Below, one piece after another: positions 63,331-64,000 of a DNA stretch of 64,000 bases (positions are counted from its first letter, which is position 1; each line of letters begins with the position of its first letter). The DNA lies in assembly GCA_022494885.1 (NCBI GenBank), contig JAGVSM010002941.1:1-64000 (forward strand), given 5' to 3'. A model generated the notes under the pieces. It had not been told where the DNA came from and ran no database searches. It worked only from the letters and a program-made list of their open reading frames with translations. The DNA is from Micrasema longulum (taxonomy: Eukaryota > Arthropoda > Insecta > Trichoptera > Brachycentridae). A program made the position numbers and the translations under genes.

Positions 63331-64000
63331 ATGTTTAACTATTATAAACGGTTTATCCACATTCTCTTTTTTAAATCTTTTTTTTTCTTTAACATTTGAA
63401 AGCCAACAGACATTTATAAATTTATAAAATACAATTATACTATACATACATATCATAAAATCCAATTAGAGGCTTTCACAAAATATTGTTATTGTAAATG
63501 TTGTCACATAAAAATGATATAGAACATAAAATAACAAATCATTCACTTGTTATAATATTACTAAAAATGTAAATGTAAAACATATTGCTAAAAATAAATT
63601 TACTTTCGAAGATTGGTTACACTGTTGCACATTATAATATATAATACAACTAAAGTTGACCATACAGTGTATATTTATTATGTGCCTACATTCAGAACTG
63701 CACATAACCTGCATAATATCGGCTGCGTATTTAAGGCGCAACATCATAACATAATTTAATTTTGAAAGGAAGTAAAAGATATGTTATTAATATCAATACA
63801 ATTTTATTTCTGATTACACATATTGCAAGTTCTATTAACAAATGAATTTTGAAAAGACTTAGTGGAATATTTAGAAATTTTAAATAGAGATTAGTTTCTG
63901 GTCTGCGTTACTGGGACTCTAAAATAAATAATGATCAACTTATTAAAAATTTGATACGTAAAAATGGTGTCAGCCATGTTTCTGCGAGTTTGGAGTTTAC
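63331..64000. other. No supported gene at the window end
   Basis: AT-rich. From about 63885 to the end, a plus reading SGLRYWDSKINNDQLIKNL, then IRKNGVSHVSASLEF, stays open to the window edge (about 37 codons); it looks coding-like but is too short to identify and may continue outside. Confidence 0.3.

Overview
This is AT-rich (roughly 70 % A+T by eye) eukaryotic intergenic DNA, almost certainly from an insect or a close arthropod relative. The evidence is three mariner-type DNA transposons, many 5'-truncated non-LTR retrotransposon (LINE) tails, several tRNA-derived SINE families, MITEs and a pogo-like element. I find no intact host protein gene, no rRNA or genuine tRNA gene, and no bacterial-style operon. 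Open frames longer than about 100 codons are either transposon remnants or chance frames in low-complexity DNA. Family names used here (LINE-A to LINE-F, S1 to S3, R1 to R7, T1) are local labels that I assigned by comparing copies inside the window; they are not database names.

Layout. 0-10 kb: an S2 SINE, opposed LINE tails, an R1 arm, a T1 element with terminal inverted repeats (TIRs), a (GAGAC)n microsatellite, an S2 SINE split by a LINE tail, an S1/S2 composite and two LINE tails. 10-18 kb: a candidate TATA promoter with a splice donor at 9.92-10.00 kb, the best LINE-A tail, a 554-bp TIR element, hairpin-bearing repeats and a 36-bp minisatellite. 18-31 kb: R1 foldbacks, a LINE-B tail with a SINE-like insertion, R3, R7, S2/S1, and LINE tails on both strands. 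31-43 kb: a LINE-F tail, more R1 foldbacks, a pogo-like element, R2, R3 carrying an S1 SINE, and two MITEs. 43-57 kb: R4 and R5, a broken mariner (47.9-49.0 kb), a near-palindromic 249-bp MITE (50.6-50.9 kb), R4 split by an S3 SINE, and R2 split by a LINE. 57-64 kb: R1, the second T1 element, a mariner split by an S3 SINE, the N-terminal part of a third transposase, and a LINE reverse-transcriptase scrap.

The parts do not form a pathway. They form a layered archive of insertions, and its order can be read because several insertions have an uninterrupted copy of the host repeat elsewhere in the window (S1 in R3, S3 in R4, a LINE in R2, a SINE-like unit in LINE-B). All mobile-element coding regions seen carry stops, frameshifts or deletions, so any activity would have to be supplied by copies elsewhere. 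I did not find a convincing new biological system. The least explained items are the R1 foldback family with its conserved centre, the recurrent CTGAnGA-stem-GAAA hairpins, and the isolated promoter-like segment near 9.9 kb.
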